The notes beneath the pieces were generated by a model. It was not told where the DNA came from, ran no database searches, and saw only the letters and a list, made by a program, of their open reading frames with translations. Positions 17,078 through 27,600 of a stretch of 35,712 nucleotides of DNA are shown piece by piece. The translations under genes were made by a program, and so were the position numbers. Each line of letters begins with the position of its first letter. The first letter of the stretch is position 1. The DNA lies in the NCBI GenBank assembly GCA_964557575.1, contig CAZLBC010000047.1:1-35712 (forward strand), given 5' to 3'. This stretch comes from CAZLBC01 sp964557575. GTDB lineage: Bacteria; Planctomycetota; Phycisphaerae; SM23-33.

Positions 17078-17947
17078 TTACTCCTTCAGTTGCTCGCGCA
17101 TCTGCCGCCAGGCGCGGATCGAGGCGGCGAGGTGGTCGCGGGCGTCGCCGCGGATGCCGTAGCACTGGAGGCCGACCGGTCCCCGGTATCCCAGGCCCCG
17201 GAGCGTTTTCAGCAGCCCGGCGACGTCGAACGAGCCCCGGCCCAGGGGCAGTATCCACCCGCCCTTCCCGGCCTTCAACTCGGCCCGCGCCGGCGATCCG
17301 TTGACGGTGACCGCCCACAGGCGGGGCAGAACCCGCTTCAGCAGGGGCGCCGGGTCGGCCTGTCCGCCGGCCTTCAGCCAGTGGCAGAGGTTGAACATCA
17401 CCCCGACGTTCTCGCGGCCGGTCTTTTCGGCGACGCGCAGTGCGTCCTCGACCCGCTCCAGCCAATGATTCGCGTGGGGGTAGAGGACCACGCGGACGCC
17501 GGCGCCGCGGGCGCTGTCGGCGATCTCCCGGATGATCGCGACCGCGCGACCGTCGCGGGACGCGTCGGAGGGCTTCCCGCCGGTCACCAGGAGCGCGACG
17601 GTCGTATCACGGCCCTTCAGCAGGGGGATGACCTCCGCGATCTTCGGGTCGTACGGCCGCTTTCCCGGCGCGATGCTGACCCGGGCGTAGACCTGGTAGA
17701 GCTTCAGGCCGGCGGCCTCGAGCGTCGAGATTCGCTTGTCGACGTCCTTGGGCCACAGGTGCCCGGCGCCGTCGTAGCCGAGTTCTGCCAGGAGTTTCGC
17801 CTGCTCCGGAAGGGTCCGCTTGTTGCTGTCGTGGGTGTCCATGCAGAGGGCGAAGAAGGGATTGGCCGGGCCCGCCTCCTGCTGCCCGGCGGCCGCGGCC
17901 GGTATCGCGGCCGCGAGCAGAACCCACAGGATCGCGTGTCGATTCAT
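17078..17947 (-). CDS. Secreted sugar phosphate isomerase/epimerase-like TIM barrel
   Basis: A 289-residue protein of the xylose-isomerase-like TIM-barrel family with an N-terminal signal peptide (about residues 1-21). Recognisable parts are LAELGYDGAGHLWP after the first strand, the VVLYPHANHW strand with a metal-ligand His, MFNLCHWLKAGG, and the terminal GYRGPVGLQCYGI. In cytoplasmic relatives these positions bind a divalent metal and isomerise a keto sugar. Exported versions of this type are characteristic of Planctomycetes and relatives, and their substrates are mostly unknown. The start at 17947 follows AAGGA; the longer frame to 18139 overlaps the start of the next, divergent gene and has no signal peptide. 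Confidence 0.82.
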   Translation of the reverse strand: MNRHAILWVLLAAAIPAAAAGQQEAGPANPFFALCMDTHDSNKRTLPEQAKLLAELGYDGAGHLWPKDVDKRISTLEAAGLKLYQVYARVSIAPGKRPYDPKIAEVIPLLKGRDTTVALLVTGGKPSDASRDGRAVAIIREIADSARGAGVRVVLYPHANHWLERVEDALRVAEKTGRENVGVMFNLCHWLKAGGQADPAPLLKRVLPRLWAVTVNGSPARAELKAGKGGWILPLGRGSFDVAGLLKTLRGLGYRGPVGLQCYGIRGDARDHLAASIRAWRQMREQLKE

Positions 17948-18103
17948 GGTTCGTTCCTTTCCGCCGCGGCGGTGAGGCCTGTCGCTATGGTACCCCGCCG
18001 CCGGGGAAAAATCAGGGAGAAAAAGGGGGAACAGCCGCGCGGAGACCGCCCGCCGGCTCACTGAAAATGTCGCCGGCGGGTGGCCGGGGGGGCACGATCC
18101 TGA

Positions 18104-18109
18104 TACAAT
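18104..18109 (+). promoter_or_regulatory. Probable -10 box of the mosaic gene
   Basis: TACAAT, 20 bases before the ATG at 18129. No clear -35 element is seen. GGAG at 18115-18118 is the ribosome binding site. Confidence 0.4.
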
Positions 18110-18128
18110 CACGACGGAGCGGTACGTC

Positions 18129-21100
18129 ATGCTGAACACGCGAGCAGTTTGTGCGGTCGTCGTTTTCCTGGCCGTGACGGGCCTGTCGGTGACCGCCGCG
18201 CGGGCGGCGGTTATCTACGCCGACGATTTCGACGGCGGCAATGCGTTCCTGCAAGGAAAGGCGCCCGACGTGCGCCACGGCGGCGAGACGTGGCAGGCCA
18301 ACGACAACGGGCGCTTTCGCGCCGACGGGCGGGTGGTCGCGGGCGGAAAGCAGGACGCCGTGCTGCTGCCCTTCACGCCGCGGGCCGGGAACGTCTACAC
18401 GCTCAGCGCGACGGTAGACACGACGGCGGGCGGATCCGACTGGATCGCCCTGGGTTTTTGCGAAAAAAAACGGAACGTCAACTTCAGCGACACATCCTTC
18501 GGATACGGATGGATCCTCATTCGCAAGAATCGCGGCGCCGAGGGATCGCAGACGTTTACCGGGTCCGGCGGCCGCGGCGTCGAGGCGGCCGCCGCGACGG
18601 GCGGCGGCCAGGAGATCAGGATCGTCCTGGATGCTGCCGACGCCGAGCCGTCGAACTGGACGGTGGCATGGTTCCTCAACGGAGACCGCATTCGCGCGGC
18701 GACGAAGGCCGCGGCCGGCGATTACGGGAAAATCGCCTATGTCGGTTTTTCGCGCTATGCCGCCGCCGCCGGCACGATCGACGATTTCCGCCTGGAGACC
18801 ACCGCCGGGACCGGCACGTCGCGGGGAATCGCCTTGCCGGAACCCGTCCCGGAACAATCCCTCGCGGACGGCATCAAAAAGGCCGGGAACGGGGCGATCG
18901 CGTTTCTGTTCTCGCAGCAGCAGCCCGACGGCAGCATCGTCGACCCGAACCGAAAGGGCCCCGTTCACGGTTTTCACAAGGAACGGAAAAAGACGGTGTT
19001 GGGGCCCGGCGACAAGGACAGTAACCCCAAGTGGAACAATCCCCGGCAACGGATGATCCTGCAGGGCGGCCCCAATGCCCGCAACATGCAGTACGAAACG
19101 AAGAAGGCGGCGGTCTTTTCAACCTGCGTCGCCGTGCAGGCGCTGCTCGAGGCCGGGGTCGATCCCGGAGACGGCCGCATACGCACGGCGCTGAACTATC
19201 TTCAGAAGTACGAGACGATGCACACGATCGGCATCGCGGCGCGAGCCCGGTTGCGGATCCTGCTGGGGAAGCTGGCCGGTGCGCCGCGGAAATACTACTC
19301 CTGGTTCTGGCGCGACCTCCAGCGGCTCGCCGCCGCCCGCAACGGGACCGATCTCTCCGGCGGCTGGGGGGAGGGAATCTGGTCGACCGACAGCCATAAC
19401 CACGTGACGGCGATCGTGACCGAGGCGTTCGCCTGCGCCCAGCGCAACGGGATCGACTGCACCCGGGTCCTGCCCAAGCTGCATTTCTGGGAGAGCCTGC
19501 GGGATCACTGGCAGCGGGTCCAGCTCCCCGACGGCGGGTGGGGGCCGAGCGTCAAGCAGGCGAAGTCCGATCTCTTTTCGACGACGGCGGGGCTGCTGTC
19601 GCTGCATGCCTGTTACCAGGCCCTCAATCCGAAGGAATACGAGGCCTGCGGCAACGGCCCGCTGCCGGCGCCGATAGTGAAGGCCGAAACGTGGCTGGAC
19701 GGCCGATTTCGCCGGCCCAAACGCGACGCGGGAAACTTCGGACGGATGACCTGGCTGCTGTCCGAACTGGAGGCGCTGTCCGGGCGCGGCCGGTTCAACG
19801 GTATCGACTGGCACCGGCACAGCGTCGCGCAACTGGTGCAGGGCGACGGCGTACTTGGCGGTTCGATTCGCCAGACGGCCCGGGGCCTGAGTTTCCTGGC
19901 ATCGGCCCGGCGGCCGGTCGTCTTCAACAAGCTCAGGTTCGACGGCGACTGGAACAACCGTCCCCTGGCGCTGCCGTTCGCCGTGAACTGGATGAACACT
20001 TACACCGACTGGCGGTGCGCCTGGCACGTCGTGGGGATCGACGAGCCGCTGTCGCGGTGGCTGGCCGCACCCATCCTGTATATTTCGGGTCACGACCGGC
20101 CGGAACTGTCGGACGCGCAGCTCAAGAAGCTCAGGACGTACGTCTGCCTGGGCGGCACGATCTTCAGCGTCTGCGAGGGCGAAAGTGCAGGGTATACCGC
20201 GTGGATCAGGGAGTTCTGCCGGAAGGCCTTTCCCGGCCGCGAACTGAAACCCGCGGCGGGCGATCATGTCATCTTCAGGAAGCCGAACCCGGCGCCGTCC
20301 ACGGTGCACATTCTTGACAACACCGTGCGCCCGCTGGTGGTTCACGCCGACGAGGATATCGCCGCCGCGTGGCAGAAGAATGCGCCGGCATCCGTAACGA
20401 GCTACCGGCTCGCCGTGAACGTGGCGACGTACGTCACCGGCGGCTACGGGGCCCTTCATCCGCGCGGCGTGCCCTACGGGACCGGCGCCGGGAAGAGCGC
20501 CGAGAGGGTCGTGCGCCTCCTGCGGATCAGGCACGGCGGCCGGTACGATCCGGAACCGCTGGCCTGGGATTCCTTCGGCCGCAGGCTGTCCCGGAAAACG
20601 GGCGTCGGCCTGGTCGCCCGCTTCGTCCCGCCCCGGGCCCTGGAGGCCAAACACGGGAACGTCGCCGCGATGACGGGCACCGGGCCGCTGACAATCGACG
20701 CGGCCGGGCGGGAAACACTCAAGGAATACGTCTCCGGGGGCGGCACCCTCCTGGTCGATGCGACCGGCGGCGACGAGGCCTTCTACAACGACGCGAAGAT
20801 GCTCCTCGAAGGGCTTTTTGGGCCGGCCGCGGCGGCGGGACCGGACTCCCGGGCCGTTGCCGGGGACCTGCTCGGGACGGTGGCCTACCGTCCCGCGACG
20901 GAAAAGCGACTGGCGCTCGCGAAGCGGCCGACGGACCGGGCGCACCTCGAGGTGATCGCGGTCGACGGCCGCGAGGCGGTGTACCTGAGCCGCGAGGATA
21001 TCACCGCGGGATTACTCGGGTTTCCGTCTCCGTCGGTCGACGGGTACGCGCCCGATGCCGCGTTCGGCATCACCGCGAATGTTTTGAATAACCCGAATTT

Positions 21101-22400
21101 TATCGAAAAGAAGTCCGAGCTGGCCGCGGAACGCGGCACAGGGGAACCGGAAGTAGCCGCAACCCCCGGGTTGTGGTACTGCCTGATAAGAGGAGGAGAG
21201 ACCAACAGGAGCCCGAACACGAAGAAGAAAGTCACGATCGACATGCGTGAAACCGAGGACGGGCACCTGCCCGGTGGACACTCGGAGGTCTACACGGGCT
21301 ATTTCTACGACGAGGACGGCACGGTCAGCTTTCATGAGAACAACGACGAGCATACGCTGATCCGCATCGACGGCAGGGTGGTCCTCCATGACAAAAACTG
21401 GAAAAATCCGTCTGCCAAGACCGTTAAGCTTGAACCCAACCCGGCGCTGCCGCCGGGCTGGCATCATTACGAGATGCGTTTCTACAATCGGACACAAGAC
21501 GGCGGACCGCATGCCGGTCTTGCCTGGGGGCTCGATCCCGACGGCGGCAACAACTTCAGGCACCCGAAGGACCACCCGGAACTGCGGAAACTCTTCGCGC
21601 ATGAACTTAAAGCCGTCGGTGGGGACGAACGCCCCGCGGCACCGCCGGAAGCGGCGGGGCCGACGCTGACGCTCGATATCGGCGGCGGCCGGACGATGGA
21701 GTTCGTCTACATCGAGCCGGGCACGTTCGCGATGGGCGGAGAGAGCACTACCGATGACCGGTTTTCCTGCGTCGAGACACCGAAGCACGAGGTTACGATC
21801 ACGAAGGGCTTCTACCTCGGCACGTACGAGGTCACCCAGGCCCAGTTCCGGGCCGTCATGGGCAAGAACCCCAGCAAGTCGACCAGGGCCCCCGACTGCC
21901 CGGTCGACAACACCTCCTGGCAGGACGAACACGAATTCTGCAAGCGGGTCTCGCAGAAGACCGGGCGGACGGTCAGGCTCCCGACGGAGGCCGAGTGGGA
22001 GTACGCCTGCCGCGCCGGGACGGGCACCGACTTCGGTCACGAGGGTGGTGCGTCAGCACTCGGAGAATACGCCTGGATCGCCGAAAATGCCGGCGGAAAA
22101 TCGCACCCCGTGGGCCGGAAGAAGCCCAATCTCTGGGGCCTGTATGACATGCACGGGAACGTCTGCGAGCGGGTCGGGGACTTCTACCACCGCAACTATT
22201 ACAAGAACAGCCCGAAGGAGGACCCGACCGGGCCGGACGGCCGGTTCGGCAACGGGAATAACGGGACGACGATCCTGCGCGGCGGGACGTGGAAAGGCGG
22301 CGCCGACGCCTGTCGCGCCGGCCACCGCCTGCGCGGCGGCGGGTACGCCCGGTACGAAAACTGGGGCTTCCGGTGCGCGGTCACGGTCGCGGGCGATTGA
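18129..22400 (+). CDS. 1423-residue mosaic: LamG-like, terpenoid-cyclase-like toroid, DUF4159, PA14-like, FGE-sulfatase
   Basis: A very large exported protein assembled from several folds. Signal peptide about 1-26; a beta-sandwich resembling LamG about 28-230; an alpha/alpha-toroid of prenyltransferase/squalene-cyclase-like repeats about 246-590 (QQPDGS, LPDGGWGPS, AVFSTCVAVQALL); one or two DUF4159-like units about 600-930 (ILYISGHDRPELSD, LKEYVSGGGTLLVDATGG); a PA14-like beta-barrel about 1026-1165 (EVYTGYFYDEDGTVSF); and a formylglycine-generating-enzyme domain about 1178-1423 (FAMGGES, TYEVTQAQF, RLPTEAEWEYACRAGTG, MHGNVCERVGDFY). The usual GNVWEW is changed to GNVCER, so classical FGE activity is doubtful. 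No sulfatase gene is nearby. The role may be surface binding or proteoglycan/peptidoglycan interaction. Confidence 0.82.
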   Translation: MLNTRAVCAVVVFLAVTGLSVTAARAAVIYADDFDGGNAFLQGKAPDVRHGGETWQANDNGRFRADGRVVAGGKQDAVLLPFTPRAGNVYTLSATVDTTAGGSDWIALGFCEKKRNVNFSDTSFGYGWILIRKNRGAEGSQTFTGSGGRGVEAAAATGGGQEIRIVLDAADAEPSNWTVAWFLNGDRIRAATKAAAGDYGKIAYVGFSRYAAAAGTIDDFRLETTAGTGTSRGIALPEPVPEQSLADGIKKAGNGAIAFLFSQQQPDGSIVDPNRKGPVHGFHKERKKTVLGPGDKDSNPKWNNPRQRMILQGGPNARNMQYETKKAAVFSTCVAVQALLEAGVDPGDGRIRTALNYLQKYETMHTIGIAARARLRILLGKLAGAPRKYYSWFWRDLQRLAAARNGTDLSGGWGEGIWSTDSHNHVTAIVTEAFACAQRNGIDCTRVLPKLHFWESLRDHWQRVQLPDGGWGPSVKQAKSDLFSTTAGLLSLHACYQALNPKEYEACGNGPLPAPIVKAETWLDGRFRRPKRDAGNFGRMTWLLSELEALSGRGRFNGIDWHRHSVAQLVQGDGVLGGSIRQTARGLSFLASARRPVVFNKLRFDGDWNNRPLALPFAVNWMNTYTDWRCAWHVVGIDEPLSRWLAAPILYISGHDRPELSDAQLKKLRTYVCLGGTIFSVCEGESAGYTAWIREFCRKAFPGRELKPAAGDHVIFRKPNPAPSTVHILDNTVRPLVVHADEDIAAAWQKNAPASVTSYRLAVNVATYVTGGYGALHPRGVPYGTGAGKSAERVVRLLRIRHGGRYDPEPLAWDSFGRRLSRKTGVGLVARFVPPRALEAKHGNVAAMTGTGPLTIDAAGRETLKEYVSGGGTLLVDATGGDEAFYNDAKMLLEGLFGPAAAAGPDSRAVAGDLLGTVAYRPATEKRLALAKRPTDRAHLEVIAVDGREAVYLSREDITAGLLGFPSPSVDGYAPDAAFGITANVLNNPNFIEKKSELAAERGTGEPEVAATPGLWYCLIRGGETNRSPNTKKKVTIDMRETEDGHLPGGHSEVYTGYFYDEDGTVSFHENNDEHTLIRIDGRVVLHDKNWKNPSAKTVKLEPNPALPPGWHHYEMRFYNRTQDGGPHAGLAWGLDPDGGNNFRHPKDHPELRKLFAHELKAVGGDERPAAPPEAAGPTLTLDIGGGRTMEFVYIEPGTFAMGGESTTDDRFSCVETPKHEVTITKGFYLGTYEVTQAQFRAVMGKNPSKSTRAPDCPVDNTSWQDEHEFCKRVSQKTGRTVRLPTEAEWEYACRAGTGTDFGHEGGASALGEYAWIAENAGGKSHPVGRKKPNLWGLYDMHGNVCERVGDFYHRNYYKNSPKEDPTGPDGRFGNGNNGTTILRGGTWKGGADACRAGHRLRGGGYARYENWGFRCAVTVAGD

Positions 22401-22442
22401 GGCGTGCCGGCCGTAAATCCACCGCTCGTGAAGCGTGCTGGC

Positions 22443-23183
22443 TCAGTTTCTTTCCGGTTCTTTTTCCGGTTCCGCTTTTTGCTCCTGCTCCGCGCAGAGC
22501 TTCTTCGCGCATTCCGGGCACACCCCGTGAGTGAAATTGGCATCCGAATGGTTTCTGACATAGACTTCCACCTGGTGCCAGTAACCGTCATCGTCGCGCA
22601 CCTTCTTGCACCATGAGCATATCGGCAGCAATCCGCGCAGCGTACTGATCTTGTCAAGGGCCTCCCTGAGCGTCTTGATCACCTCGTCGCGCTCCCGTTC
22701 AACCTTCTTGCGATCGGTTATGTCATGACCGATGCCGATCAGCCCGGCGATGTCTCCGGCGGGCCCCCGCAGGGGTATCTTGGTGGTGAGAATCCAGTGC
22801 GTTCTCCCGTCTCCGAGCTCGATCGGTTCGTCCTTGCCGACCATCGGTGTTTCCGATTCCATCACTTTTTTTTCGTCGGCGCGAAATTCATCCGCCATTT
22901 CCCCGGGATAGAAGTCATGATCGGTCTTGCCGATGAGGTCCTCGGCCTTTGCCGCGCCCATCAACCGCGCTACTTCCTCGCTGCAGATGACGAACCTGCT
23001 CTCCCTGTCCTTGACGTACACCAGGCTGGGCATGTGGTCGATGAGATTTGAGAGGATGTTGTGCACGTCGATCGCGCCCGGTTTGACCTGGTCGTGCCGG
23101 GATTCGTTGAGATGCGCTATGTGCCTTTTGAGGTCGGCAATCTCAGCGAGGAGTTCGTCGCGCGTTCTGTTGTCTTCGGTCAT
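22443..23183 (-). CDS. PAS-domain sensor with C-terminal Cys-rich (zinc-ribbon-like) module
   Basis: A 246-residue cytoplasmic protein. Residues about 5-30 are a short coiled coil. Residues about 45-160 are a PAS domain (LVYVKDRESRFVICSEEVARLMG, IGKTDHDFYP, GLIGIGHDITDRKKVERERD). A second helix leads to LLPICSWCKKVRDDDGYWHQVE...THGVCPECAKKL, a paired CxxC module seen at the end of many PAS, PocR and response-regulator proteins and thought to bind zinc. There is no histidine kinase or HTH domain, so the output is unclear; interaction with a partner is likely. It is convergent with the mosaic gene (42-base gap). The start has only a weak ribosome binding site (GAAAAG). Confidence 0.83.
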   Translation of the reverse strand: MTEDNRTRDELLAEIADLKRHIAHLNESRHDQVKPGAIDVHNILSNLIDHMPSLVYVKDRESRFVICSEEVARLMGAAKAEDLIGKTDHDFYPGEMADEFRADEKKVMESETPMVGKDEPIELGDGRTHWILTTKIPLRGPAGDIAGLIGIGHDITDRKKVERERDEVIKTLREALDKISTLRGLLPICSWCKKVRDDDGYWHQVEVYVRNHSDANFTHGVCPECAKKLCAEQEQKAEPEKEPERN

Positions 23184-23297
23184 GGGTCGCTTTTCGTGCA
23201 GGTTCCTCGATATGCGAAAAACGTGTCTCTTTCTCGCCGACGGCCGACGTGTTCAGCAGGTCCTGTTGAACGATACGCGCCCGTATGAGGCCGGTCA

Positions 23298-23328
23298 AGA
23301 ACATGCCGGGAACAGGGCATGTTTTTTT
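23298..23328 (+). terminator. Intrinsic terminator-like hairpin
   Basis: AACATGCC at 23300-23307 and GGCATGTT at 23316-23323 around an 8-base loop, running into seven T (23322-23328). The T-run reads on the + strand, yet no + strand gene ends just upstream; the nearest upstream gene (PAS) is on the - strand. It may end read-through from the mosaic gene or act as a leader attenuator before the sialidase gene. Confidence 0.6.
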
Positions 23329-23459
23329 CGCAGGATATTTCGTGGATTTGTTATGATCATGTCATCATCGGAGGGGTGTACTGTTGACACAGAGTTTGCC
23401 GCCGGCGACGGGTGATCCCCGCGTGGCGGTTCATACGGCGAATACCAGGGAGTGTTGAG

Positions 23460-24689
23460 ATGAGTGTGAATGCAAAACGAATCGCTGCGATCCGGTGTGC
23501 CGCCGTCGTTGTCGTGCTCGCGGGTATGCACACGGCCCGCGCGGCGCCGGACGCGCCGCGCCCGGCGCAGGGGGACCTCGCGGCGTTCCGGGGCGCCCCG
23601 CGGTTCTCCCTGAAGCAGCTCTACGGCATGGGCAAAAAGAAGGAGCGCGGCGGACGCAACATCGTCACCGCGCGGGACGGGACGGTGCTGGCCTTCGACG
23701 GGCCGCGGGTCCGCCGCAGCACCGACGGGGGCGCGGCGTGGGACGAGCCGATCGAGATCGGCGAGAAGGCCGTCGGCTGCAACGCGGTCGTGGACGAGGT
23801 CACCGGCGCCGTCCTGCTGGTTCACCCCGACGGGCACCGAGTGATCAGCCGCGACGGGGGCCGCACGTGGAAGCACGAGGCGATCACGGTCCGTCCCAAC
23901 AAAATGGGCCACGGTTCCTCGGAAAAAAAGAACCTCGATGCCGCCTGCATGCAGCCGGGGGTCACCCTGACGTTCGGGAAGCACCGGGGGCGGCTGCTGA
24001 TGCCGGCCCGGTGGATACCCTCCAATGCGCTGCCGTGGCGGCCCTGTATCTACAATACGGCCATCTACAGCGACGACCGGGGAAAAACCTGGCAGACCAC
24101 CATGCCGTTTCCCGTCCTGGGGACCGGGGAGGCGGCGCTGGCGGAACTCTCCGACGGGCGCGTCCTGTACAGCAGCCGCGAACACATGACCCGGGGCAAC
24201 CGGTTTTTCGCCTGGAGCCACGACGGTGGGGAGCGCTGGCTGAACGTCCGGCGCAGCACCATCCTGCCGGACGGGGCGCGGGGGACGTCTTACGGCTGCA
24301 TGGGCGGGCTGATCCGCCTGCCGGTCAAGGGCCGGGACATCCTCCTCTACTCCAACCTCGATACCGGCAAGGGCGTCATGCCCCCGATCGAGCAGGCCGG
24401 GGCATCGCGGGGCGGGGGGCGCGAGAAGATCACCGTCTGGGCCAGCTTCGACGGCGGCGAGACCTGGCCGGCCAAGCGGCTGGTCTTCGACGGCCCCAGC
24501 GCGTATTCCAACCTCGGCGCGGGGCGGCCCGGCACCCCCAGCGCGGGGCGGGCGTTCCTTTTGTTCGAGGGCGGCCCGGAAGGCATGTACGCGGGCATCC
24601 GGGTGGCGGTCTTCAACCTCTCGTGGCTGCTGGAGGGCGAAAAAACCGGCGACGGCGCACTGCCGAAGTGGATCGAGACCGGCGGGTGA
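23460..24689 (+). CDS. Secreted sialidase/BNR-repeat exo-hydrolase
   Basis: A 409-residue exported protein with a signal peptide (about residues 1-28). Five Asp-box (S-x-D-x-G-x-T-W) repeats are visible near residues 86, 130, 203, 252 and 328 (RSTDGGAAW, SRDGGRTW, YSDDRGKTW, WSHDGGERW, SFDGGETW), marking a six-bladed sialidase-type propeller. The family removes terminal sialic acid or related sugars, but planctomycete-type members often have other, unproven substrates; the Arg triad cannot be assigned with confidence. ATG 23460 is preceded by GGGAG and is preferred over the upstream frame start at 23412. It is convergent with the next gene, with only 5 bases between the stops. Confidence 0.83.
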   Translation: MSVNAKRIAAIRCAAVVVVLAGMHTARAAPDAPRPAQGDLAAFRGAPRFSLKQLYGMGKKKERGGRNIVTARDGTVLAFDGPRVRRSTDGGAAWDEPIEIGEKAVGCNAVVDEVTGAVLLVHPDGHRVISRDGGRTWKHEAITVRPNKMGHGSSEKKNLDAACMQPGVTLTFGKHRGRLLMPARWIPSNALPWRPCIYNTAIYSDDRGKTWQTTMPFPVLGTGEAALAELSDGRVLYSSREHMTRGNRFFAWSHDGGERWLNVRRSTILPDGARGTSYGCMGGLIRLPVKGRDILLYSNLDTGKGVMPPIEQAGASRGGGREKITVWASFDGGETWPAKRLVFDGPSAYSNLGAGRPGTPSAGRAFLLFEGGPEGMYAGIRVAVFNLSWLLEGEKTGDGALPKWIETGG

Positions 24690-24694
24690 CGGCG

Positions 24695-27600
24695 TCAATC
24701 GTTCCGGGACGGGGTTGACACCGCGCCCCGCAGCGGGACGCGGTGGATCTCCAGATCGTCGATGTACGCCGCCAGGAAGCCGCCGTCCCGGCCGCGGCCG
24801 ATGAAGCAGGCGTCGGCGCCGATGTCCTCGGGGTTCAGCGTCATCGCCTCGTTCCGCGCGGCGCGCGTTCCGTCGACCAAGAGCGTGCCGGTATCGCCGG
24901 CGAGGACGACCAGCAGTGTCGCCGGCGTTCCCTTCCGCAGCGCCGGGCCGTCGAGCGATTGCGTCCGGCCGTCTTTTGTCATCGAGAAGACGACCTTCCC
25001 GCCGGTGATACCGAGCGAGACGGCGCCGCCGTCGCGGGCGGAGAACTCCAGGATCCGCCCGTCGCCCGTCGTCCGGGGGATGACCGTGACCCGGATCGAC
25101 AGGTCTCGCATGCGGGCGACGTCGCGGGGCAGCTCGACGAATCCCGCGCGGCCGTCCAGTGCGAGCATGCTGTTCGGGACCCGTTGTTCGCCCCGGGAGG
25201 ACCGCGGGTCGCCGGTCGGGGCCGCGACGGTCGTCGCCCCGCCCCCGCGGTAGCCCCAGGTGGCGCCGAAGTCGTCGCGAGCCATCCACTCGTGCGGGCG
25301 GTCGAAGGTCATCCGCAGGTAGAGGCCGCCGTGTTCCTTCTCGTCTTCGCCGGGGTTCTTGCCCTTCCCCCAGCTCCAGGTGAACCACCGGCCCTTCTCG
25401 ACCTCGTTGCTCTTGCGGTACGACCCGTCGATCATGGCCGTGCCCCCGACGGGTCCGGACGACCAGGCTACCCCCTTGATCACGGCGCGGCCGCCGCAGG
25501 GCTTGCGCTCCTGGGTGCCGTGCTCGAGGACCTGCGCGTGGTCCTTGATGACGGCGCCGTGCATGACCCGGCCCCAGTCCCGGACCCGCGCGACGTCCCG
25601 CACGACCGCGCCGCGGGTGACCAGGGCGTGGCCGGCGACGATCGCGCGGTCCCGCACCGTCGCGCCGTCGACCACGGCGCAATCCTCCACCCGGGCGGTG
25701 CCGAGGACCTTCGCTTTTCCCAGCACGCGGGCCTCGGGCCCGACGTACGCGGTGTTATCGACTTGCGCGGACGCGGCGACGAATCCCCCGCCGTTGGGGT
25801 GCGCTGCCCCCTTGACGCGCGGTTTTTCCGGAGCGAGGAGGTCCAGCGGCGCGCAGCCGCCCAGTTTCACGCGGTAGGGGAACTTCTCCTGCTCGAACGA
25901 CCGGAAGTCCCCGGTCATCTTGATCGGCAGGATCTTCGTGGGGATCGCGCAGACGACGAGATAGAGTTTCTCGGCCCGGGCCGCGTCGAAGGCGATTTTC
26001 TCGCCGGGTCTGCCGACGTCGCCGTAGACCGGCTCGCCGCCGGTCGTGACGCCGACAAATGCCGCCCGCCAGTCGCCGCCCCGCTTCGTGCTGACGTACC
26101 CCTCCAGCAGCGCCGAGACCCTTTCGGCCGACGCCGTCAGCGGGCAGATGTTGTAGCCGAGCTGCTGCGGGGTCATTTCCTTCGGCGGCCGGTGCCAGCC
26201 GGGGCGATACGGGATTTCCTCGAGGGTCACCCGCCCGTACCGGATCATCTCCGCGCGGTGCCGCGCGGCGTCGGCCCGGTAGAGGTCGTCGGGCTTGCCG
26301 CCGAAGATCTCGTAGTCCCAGGTGACCTGCTTCTGGACCATCCGCGTCCACTCCCCGGCCAGCGGCGTGGCCGGGTCCGGGTCGAACCGCGGGAAGGCGG
26401 TCCAGGGATACTCGTTCTTCGTCTCCGCGGTGCCGCCGTCGTACCAGAGCTTGGCGATGAACATCGGGCCGTACTCCGGCGTCTGGGCGAGGTGTTCGAA
26501 CATCAGCCGGGCGTGGTAGTAGCACCGGCCGTTGGCCGGGAAGAACATGCAGACCCGGCTGACGCAGTTGGGGGGGACCGTCTGGTAGATGCCGGCGTAG
26601 GTCTGCGGGAAGTTCGCGTGGGCCTCCCAGTAGTTGCCCTGCATCGTCCCGCCGGTCTGGGCCTGGCAGCCGTGCACCAGCTCGTGGGGGTTGATGTGGC
26701 CGGCCCCCTGGCAGGCCCAGCCGAACCCGAGCTTCTTGCTCCAGCCCATCCAACTGCCCTTCGAGGGCTGGTTGGGTATCGTGTACTTGACCCCGTCGCC
26801 GCGGTATTCCCGCTTTGCGCTGACGACGCCGATCCGCATCGCCAGCCGCTCCGCGTAAAGGTGGTAGAGCCTCTCGGCCAGCGCGAACATCTCCGGCAAC
26901 CGCTTCTCGAATTGCCGGCGGCGCTTCTCGGGCCATTTCTTCATCTCATCGACCGGCACGCAGTTGCGGAAGTGTTCGGACTCGTCGGCCCGCCACTTCT
27001 CCGGCCCCTCGGTTCGCCACCAGTCGTGCAGTTCGGTGCCCAGCATCGCCCCGCCCGCGTGATTACGGGCGATTTCCTCGCCGGTCATCGCCTCCGTGTG
27101 CAGGCGGACGGTCACCAGGTCTCCCGCGAAGCCCGGTTTCGCGGCCGACGCCCCGCCGAGGACCATACGGTGTCCGGCGGCGATGACCATCGTCCGCGGG
27201 CGGGTTTCTACCTTTTTGCCGTCGAGGTACCAGGTCTCCCGGTCCGCCGTGCAGTTGACGACGATGTGGCGGAGCCGGTCGGAACCGGCGAACCCCTTCG
27301 GGTATGACAGCGGCGCTGAGGTCGCGGCGCCGTCGGGCGACTGCCAGCCCAGCGGCGTCTCGCCCGCCGCCGGGTGTTCGTCCCGAAGCCAGACCTCCAG
27401 GGCCATGTCCTCCGTGCCGGCGGCCGTCTTTTCGACGGCGAAGTTCCCCTGCATGATGTCGTCGCCGTCGAACCGGACCGCCGGCACCTCACCGCGGGTC
27501 ACCGCCCGGGGGTACCGCGCGTCGCGCTGCCCGTGGGGGACGTGGAGGCCGAAGTCGCCGAAATTCCCGCCGGCCTCGGTGTAGCGCCCGCCCCCCGAGA

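Noticed and set aside
24687..24697. Palindrome TGACGGCGTCA covering both convergent stop codons
   Set aside because: It arises from two facing TGA codons in a 5-base gap; too short to act as a terminator.
24743..27307. Long + strand open frame opposite the metallopeptidase mosaic
   Set aside because: Antisense shadow of a high-GC gene; the - strand carries HExxH, LamG and hexapeptide motifs.
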